Made by a program: the position numbers and the translations under genes. A stretch of DNA of 64,000 bases from RH-AL1 sp965277355 (GTDB lineage: Bacteria; Pseudomonadota; Alphaproteobacteria; Rhizobiales; Beijerinckiaceae): the NCBI GenBank assembly GCA_965277355.1, contig CBDICN010000001.1, positions 248,001 through 312,000 on the forward strand, read 5' to 3'. The notes beneath the pieces were generated by a model. It saw only the letters and a program-made list of their open reading frames with translations. It had not been told where the DNA came from and did no database searches. Positions 58,555 through 64,000 of this stretch are shown piece by piece. Within the stretch, counting starts at the first letter, position 1; each line of letters begins with the position of its first letter.

Positions 58555-61500
58555 TGAGGGTCGAGGTCTTGGCGATCACCCGGGCGAGCGGGTGCCGTTC
58601 CATGAGCGCCGACAGGATCGTCGGACCCTGCGGGCCGACGGGCACGAACAGCCGCAACCGCCAGCTGATGATCTCGGACACGAGCCCGGTCGCCTTCAGG
58701 CGGTCGACCATGCCATCGGTGAACCCGGCCAGCTCGACGCGCTGCATGCCCATGGCGAGGGAGCGACGGACGGTGAGCCCGTCGGCTAGCTGGAGCATCG
58801 CCCCGCGACCCACCACCTGGTCCCACGCGTCGTCGGCCGACACGGCGGGCGTCTCGGCTCCGAGTGCGTCCGCCACCCAGGCCGGCGACACCAACCGCCC
58901 GATCACCCGCTCGCCGTCGTCGGTCTGCAGGCGGTAGACCCGGCAGCCGTCCTCGGGCAGCCGTCGCCAGATCGGCAGCAAGAGGCCGGTGACGACGTGA
59001 AACGTGCTCTCCACGAACTCGGGCAAGCCGTCCAGCTCCGCGGTCCAGGCCAACACGAACGCCGCGCGATCGACCTCCTCCCAATGCGATCCGGCGAGCG
59101 CCCCCTCGCTCAGGTTCTTGCGCTCCGTCGGCCGGATCAGGCGCACCCGCCGCTCGACCTCGCCGTCGTCCAGCGTGACGCTGGCGGCCGGGACCTGCAC
59201 GGCGGCGTGGCCCGATCGGGCGTTGACCAGCAGCCGGGTCCGCGGCTCCTCGACCCTGGCCAGGGCGTCGGCCAGCGACAGCGCGTCGGTGCGGTCGCGC
59301 CGGGCCACAGTGAACGCCTGCGTCTCCGCGCCCGTACCCGGGTGCGTGTAGACGGTGCGCCGGTCGACGATCCGCAGGCTCTCGGCCGTGACCGTCTCGA
59401 CGCCGAGGTCGTAACTGCCGGCCGCGATCGCCGCTTCGACACGCGCGGTCAGCAGGCCGTCGAACACTTCGAACAGCAGGTTCTGCAGGTCGATGGTGAG
59501 CGCCAGCACCCGGTTGAGGAACTGGGTGATCGGCGGCAGCTCCTCGCGCACCGCGCCGTCTCGCGTGGTGAGCGACAGCCCCGTCGCGTCCTCGAAGCGG
59601 CCGAGCGAGCAGCCTTCGACCTTGCCGAGCAATAGCAGCATGTAGAGCTGACGGAGCGCGGCGCGGGCGTATTCGCTCTCCAGGTTGTCGGAGGCGCGGA
59701 ACAGCCCCTGGCCGCCGGTCTGGCGCTGGCCGCGCGTGATCGCTCCCAGGGTGTCGAGCCGGCGAGCGATGGTCGAGATGAAGCGCTTCTCGCCGCGCAC
59801 GTCGGTGGCGATCGGCCGGAACAGCGGCGGCTGGGCTTGATGCGTGCGGTTGGTGCGCCCGAGCCCCTGGATGGCGGCGTCGGCCTTCCAGCCCGCTTCG
59901 AGCAGGTAGTGGACCCGTAGCCGGCGGTTCTTCGCCCCGAGGTCGGCGTGGTAGCTGCGCCCGGTGCCGCCCGCGTCGGAGAACACCAGGATGCGCTTGT
60001 CGTCGTCCTGGAAGGCGGAGGTCTCGGCGAGGTTGGCCCCCGCGGGGCGGCCCTCGACGGCGAGGCGGTCGACACCATCGTCGCCGCGCTTGCGCACGAT
60101 CCGCCGCGAGCGGCCGGTCACCTCGGCGACCTGGTCGGTCCCGAACCGCTGCACGATCTGGTCGAGCGCGCCCTGGACGGGCGGCAGGCTCGCGAGCCGC
60201 TCGATCAGCCGGTCGCGGCGGTCCACCGCATCGCAGAGCACCGGCTGGCCGTCGCGGACTACGGGGCGCGAGGCGAGGTTGCCCTCGCCATCGGTGAACG
60301 GCTCGTAGAGCTGCACCGGGAAGGCGTGGGCAAGGTAGTCGAGCACGTACTCGCGCGGTGTGATGTCGACCTGAACGTCCGCCCATTCTTCGGCCGGGAT
60401 CTCGGCGATCCGGCGCTCCATCAGCGCCTCGCCGGTCGAGACGATCTGGACGACGCAGGCGTGCCCGGCCGCCAAGTCCGTCTCGACCGAGCGGATCAAG
60501 GTCGGCGTCTTCATCGCCGTGATCAGATGGTTGAAGAAGCGCTGCTTGGAACTCTCGAAGGCCGAGCGCGCCGCCGACTTGGCCTGGGCGTTCAGCGTCT
60601 TCGCGCCGCCGTCCGGCCCCGTGCCGGTGACGCCCGCCGCTTCCAGCGCGGCCCCGAGGTTCTGGTGGATGACCTGGAACGCGCCGGCATAAGCGTCATA
60701 GATGCGCGTCTGTTCAGGGGTGAGCGGATGCTCGACAAGTTCGTACTCGACGCCGTCGTAGGAGAGCGAGCGCGCGGTGTAGAGGCCGAGCGCCTTCAGG
60801 TCGCGGGCGAGCACCTCCATGGCGGCGACGCCGCCGGTTTCGATCGCGGTGACGAACTCGGCCCGCGTGGCGAACGGAAAGTCCTCGCCGCCCCAGAGCC
60901 CGAGGCGCTGGGCGTAGGCGAGGTTCTGGACCGTGGTAGCGCCGGTCGCCGAGACGTAGAGGACGCGGGCGTTGGGCAGCGCGTGCTGAAGCCGCAAGCC
61001 GGCGCGGCCCTGCTGCGAAGGGCCTTGCTCGCCGCGCGATCCCTTGGCGCCGGGCGTTCTGCATGGCGTGGCTCTCGTCGAAGACGATCACTCCGTCGAA
61101 CTCGGCCCCCAGCCAATCCACGATCTGCTGGACGCGGGAAACACGCTCGTCTCGGGCGTCGGAGCGCAGCGTGGCGTAGGTGGTGAAAAGGACGCCGTCC
61201 TCCAGCCGGACGGGCGTACCCTGGCGGAACCGGGACAGCGGCTGGATGAGCAGCCGCTCTTGCCCCAGCGCCGACCAGTCGCGCTGGGCGTCCTCGATCA
61301 GGGTGTCGGACTTGGAGACCCAGAGCGCGCGGCGGCGGCCCTTGAGCCAGTTGTCGAGGATCACGCCCGCGACCTGGCGGCCCTTGCCCGCGCCGGTGCC
61401 GTCACCGAGCATGAACCCGCGCCGGAAGCGCACCGCGCCCTCGGCGTCGTCGGGCGCGGCCGCGACCACGTCGAAGGTGGCGTCCACCGTCCACGCGCCC

Positions 61501-62903
61501 GCGAGGATCCCGGCGTTCGCCTCGCCGGCGAGGATCACCGTCTCGAGCTGAGCGTCGGACAGCAGACCGGCCGGGACCAGGCTTGCCGGCAAGTGTGGCC
61601 GGTAGGTCGGCGCGGGCGGGCGCACGCTGGCCATCGCGGCCGACTGGACCAGCGGGGTGGGATGCGGTCTGGCGCCCGGCACGCGCAGGGTCTGGAGCGC
61701 GAAGGGCTCGTAGAGGGCGTCGTTCAGGCGTGCGGCCGTCTCCGGCGCGGACGCGATCAGCTCGTAGCCGAGCTCCACCGCGTCGGCGGCCACCGGAGCG
61801 AGCGGGCGAGCGCTCGGACGAGCCGCGGCGCGACGCACGGCGCCGGCTCCGTGCGAAGACGCAGAACCGGAGGGCCGGATCGGCGTGCAGGCGGCGCGTG
61901 GCGGGACGTGGGCCTCGACCCAGGCCAGCAGGGTGGCGGTATTCGGCGCCATCCCGTGCGAGGCCGGAAAGGCAGCCGGGTCGGCCGCGGGCATGCGGTC
62001 GATCACGGTCAGCCGCGTCTCGACCGTCGTGCCGTGCCGCGCGAATACGCGGCCGTCCACCGCCGCGCTGAACACCACGCGCCCGCGCTCCTGCAATCGA
62101 ACGAAGGCGGAAGCCCAGGTCGGGGTGTCGGGGGCGAACGACGCGCCGGTGATCGCGACCAGCCGCCCGCCGTCCTCCAGCCGCGCCAGCGCGGAGGCGA
62201 TGTGGCGATAGGCGGCGTCGGCGACGCGCCCTTCGACGTGCGCGCCGACCGAGAAGGGCGGGTTCATCAGCACCACGTTCGGGCGCACATCGGCATTGAG
62301 GTGGTCGTGGATCTGCGCGGCGTCGAAGCGCGTGACGGGGGCGGCCGGGAACAAGATGGCGAGAAGGTCGGCCCGCGTGGCGGCCAGCTCGTTCAGCGCG
62401 AGCGAGCCGCCCGCAAGATCGGCGAAGGCGGCGAGCAGGCCGGTGCCGGCCGAAGGCTCGAGCACGAGGTCACCGGGGGTGATCGCCGCGGCGCGGGCCG
62501 CGACGAACCCGAGCGGGATCGGCGTCGAGAACTGCTGGAGCGCCTGGCTCTCCTCCGAGCGGCGGGTGTGGGTCGGCAGCAGCGCCGCGACCTTGCCCAG
62601 CATGGCGAGCTGCGAAGCGATCGGGCGCGCCAGCAGGGCGGGGCCGAACCGGCGCAGGAACAGCAGCTGCGCGACCTCGCACGCCTCGTAGGCGTCCTTC
62701 CAGCTCCAAGCGCCCTCCGCGTCGGAGCCGCCGCAGGCGTGCTCCATGGCAGCGCGCAGCGTGCGCGCGTCGATCGCAGCGCCGCGCGCGAGGTCCGGCA
62801 GGAGGCGCTCGGCTCCCGCGAGCAGCGCCGAGGCGGACGGAGAGCACGCGATGGGGGATACCGCCGGCGCAACGGTGGCGGCTGTGGAACGGGTGTTCAG
62901 CAT
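58541..62903 (-). pseudogene. Strawberry-notch-type helicase/methylase, one-base frameshift
   Basis: A very large ICE protein (about 1450 residues if restored). From ATG 62903 it has a SAM-binding segment GDLVLEPSAGTGLLAAFADL with NPPF in NVVLMNPPFSVGAHVEGRVA, then the helicase Walker A GFMLGDGTGAGKGRQVAGVI and DEAH-type VIVFDESHAMQNA. Near 61050 the frame shifts: NAPGAKGSRGEQGPSQQGRA and LRLQHALPNARVLYVSATGA continue one frame away, consistent with loss of one C in a run. The C-terminal part is the strawberry-notch domain (FSDAGGTGRSYHADLG and GLGRTNRTHQAQPPLFRPIA). Known in ICEs and plasmids; role in transfer or host takeover is not settled. Confidence 0.88.
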
Positions 62904-63016
62904 GGCGAGGGATCCCGGAGAGCGGAGACGGGCGAGCCGTCCGGGCGCTCTCTCCAACCCGCCGGCTCACTCGCCTTCCGGCCGCCCTCTCCCTCTCAGA
63001 GGCCCGGCATGAAGAA

Positions 63017-63044
63017 GGGGCCCGGCGCGGAAGCGCCGAGCCCC
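63017..63044. terminator. Hairpin terminator downstream of the DUF6927-type gene
   Basis: A 12-bp stem, GGGGCCCGGCGC with GCGCCGAGCCCC (one mismatch), around the loop GGAA, 20 bases beyond the stop codon of the gene at 63064 and upstream of the helicase gene on the same strand. Confidence 0.6.
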
Positions 63045-63063
63045 TCGGTCGGTAGGGGATGGT

Positions 63064-63645
63064 TCAGGCGCTCGCCTCGATCCTGAAGCTGCGAGCGTCG
63101 AGGTTGCCGATCCGGTAGAGGCCGCAGCCGCCCGGCGGCCGCAACCGCACGGCGCGCGGCCGGCTGGGATCGATCACCACCTCCAGCCGCGCGTACGAGG
63201 CGCCGTCGGTGAAGGTGACCGGCTCGTCGAACACCAGCGTCCAGCCGTTCCGCAGGCGCGGTCGCGACGCGCGGCGTGTGGCCGCGGCCCTGCACCGCTC
63301 CCGCCAAGCGAGCGCGTAGGCGTTCTCGGTCGGGGTCAGCAGGTCGAGGATCGCGGGCGGGCACTCGGCCTCGCACGGGCCCATCGCTTCCTCCATGTTC
63401 TTGTAGCCGAAAACATAGCCCTCGCGGTCGCGGGGGTTGTAGTGGACGAGGCAGACCAGCGCGAAGACCTCGCGCTCGCGATCCGGTCGCAGCACCTCGA
63501 CTGCGGCGTAGTAGGTTCGCATCCTGACCAGCGCGGAGCGGAGCACGGTCGAGCGGACCGTCTCGCGCGTGTGGGTGAACTGATCGTCGAGGTATTGGCG
63601 CGGGCCTTCGAGCCCGCGCAGCGATTGCATGTAGAGCCAGCCCAT
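63064..63645 (-). CDS. DUF6927-type ICE protein
   Basis: A 193-residue protein starting MGWLYMQSLRGLEGPRQYLD. It contains STVLRSALVRMRTYYAAVEV, VFALVCLVHYNPRDREGYVF and GYKNMEEAMGPCEAECPPAI, a pattern I associate with DUF6927 proteins of plasmids and ICEs. No enzymatic motif is recognisable. The start is ATG at 63645, with an AGGAG-like stretch upstream. Confidence 0.75.
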   Translation of the reverse strand: MGWLYMQSLRGLEGPRQYLDDQFTHTRETVRSTVLRSALVRMRTYYAAVEVLRPDREREVFALVCLVHYNPRDREGYVFGYKNMEEAMGPCEAECPPAILDLLTPTENAYALAWRERCRAAATRRASRPRLRNGWTLVFDEPVTFTDGASYARLEVVIDPSRPRAVRLRPPGGCGLYRIGNLDARSFRIEASA

Positions 63646-63667
63646 GAGGGGTCTCCTGAAACGACGA

Positions 63668-63689
63668 AGCCCGGCGCGAAAGCCGGGCT
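63668..63689. terminator. Hairpin between the DUF6927-type gene and the upstream hypothetical gene
   Basis: Arms AGCCCGGC and GCCGGGCT with a six-base loop, 29 bases beyond the stop of the gene at 63719. Likely a terminator or attenuator in the minus-strand operon. Confidence 0.55.
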
Positions 63690-63718
63690 GTCGGAATGAA
63701 TGGGAAGGGATCGGTCGA

Positions 63719-64000
63719 TCAGGCGAGGACGAGGCCTTCGTCAGGATCGACCGCCGGATCGAGCATCGCGGCGAGCCAGTGATCGCAGTCGGTCCAGGCG
63801 AGACTCTTGCGCGCGCCGAGGTCGAGCACCTGCCCGCCACCGCCGAAGCCGTCGAGGCGCGACGAGGAGCACCAGAGTCCCCAGACGAAGCCCCAGCGCC
63901 CCTCAAGCCCGAACGTCTCGGCGCAGCGGAGCACGAAGGCGATGACGTGCTCGGGCTCGCCGAAGCCGTCCCCGTCCGAAATCAGCAGCGCGCCGGGGCC
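63719..64000 (-). CDS. Conserved hypothetical ICE protein (partial, runs off the window)
   Basis: The C-terminal 93 residues of a minus-strand gene whose start lies beyond position 64000: GPGALLISDGDGFGEPEHVI, AFVLRCAETFGLEGRWGFVW then DGFGGGGQVLDLGARKSLAW and a stop at 63719-63721. Conserved but uncharacterised; no catalytic motif seen. Confidence 0.75.
   Translation of the reverse strand, partial: GPGALLISDGDGFGEPEHVIAFVLRCAETFGLEGRWGFVWGLWCSSSRLDGFGGGGQVLDLGARKSLAWTDCDHWLAAMLDPAVDPDEGLVLA

Noticed and set aside
61044..63086. 680-residue open frame antisense to the helicase N-terminal half
   Set aside because: Shadow frame; the minus strand has the methylase and Walker motifs.

Overview
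The window is a high-GC alphaproteobacterial chromosome segment, most likely from the order Hyphomicrobiales (Rhizobiales). The evidence is the conserved block pepA divergent from lptG-lptD-surA-pdxA-rsmA, the gatC-gatA pair next to ruvX, and a rhizobial-type conjugative element. No rRNA, tRNA or CRISPR array was seen.

Layout. (1) 1-18.0 kb is the core chromosome: ruvX, gatCA, two small monooxygenase-like genes, the lipopolysaccharide-transport and outer-membrane operon (lptG, lptD, surA, pdxA, rsmA, all minus strand with start/stop overlaps), pepA, holC, a LysR/tautomerase pair, a nitrate/nitrite transporter with a decayed divergent ANTAR regulator, and glyQ. lptF is not next to lptG. (2) 18.0-19.9 kb holds two nested IS630-family elements directly abutting glyQ; glyS does not follow. 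(3) 20.4-28.9 kb is an accessory island of small redox and detoxification enzymes. Several are divergently paired with their own TetR or HxlR regulator across palindromic intergenic sites, and LysR and IstB-like remnants are scattered among them. (4) 28.9-64 kb is an integrative-conjugative-element backbone read almost entirely on the minus strand: strawberry-notch helicase, toprim protein, DUF2493 protein, SRAP, DUF736, a DUF2285/DUF6499/XRE control module, HTH protein, repA, parA, RHH protein, DUF2840 protein, traF, lytic transglycosylase, relaxase, traG, CopG protein, trbB, trbC, trbD, a trbE/trbI remnant and a DUF2274 protein. Cargo (TetR-AKR, TetR-SDR, SDR, GNAT) is inserted between modules.

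The element looks decayed in place. trbE is fused in frame to the end of trbI, which removes trbJ-L, trbF and trbG. The helicase is frameshifted, the DUF2285 gene has a C-terminal frameshift, and the toprim gene is split by a nested element.

Two systems stand out. First, a recombinase-in-trio (RIT-like) element of about 5.6 kb, with three overlapping tyrosine recombinases, is inserted inside the backbone toprim gene. It carries two further toprim genes of its own at its ends, in inverted orientation, so that its 551-bp inverted repeats contain the 5' halves of those genes. A perfect 12-8-12 palindrome lies at one junction. Second, a DUF6499 ORF and a DUF2285 ORF are joined by a clean +1 slip site (TTT C). 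They lie next to a small stand-alone DUF2285 protein that is divergent from an XRE regulator. This resembles the FseA/QseM/QseC excision-control circuit of the Mesorhizobium symbiosis island, here in a different element.
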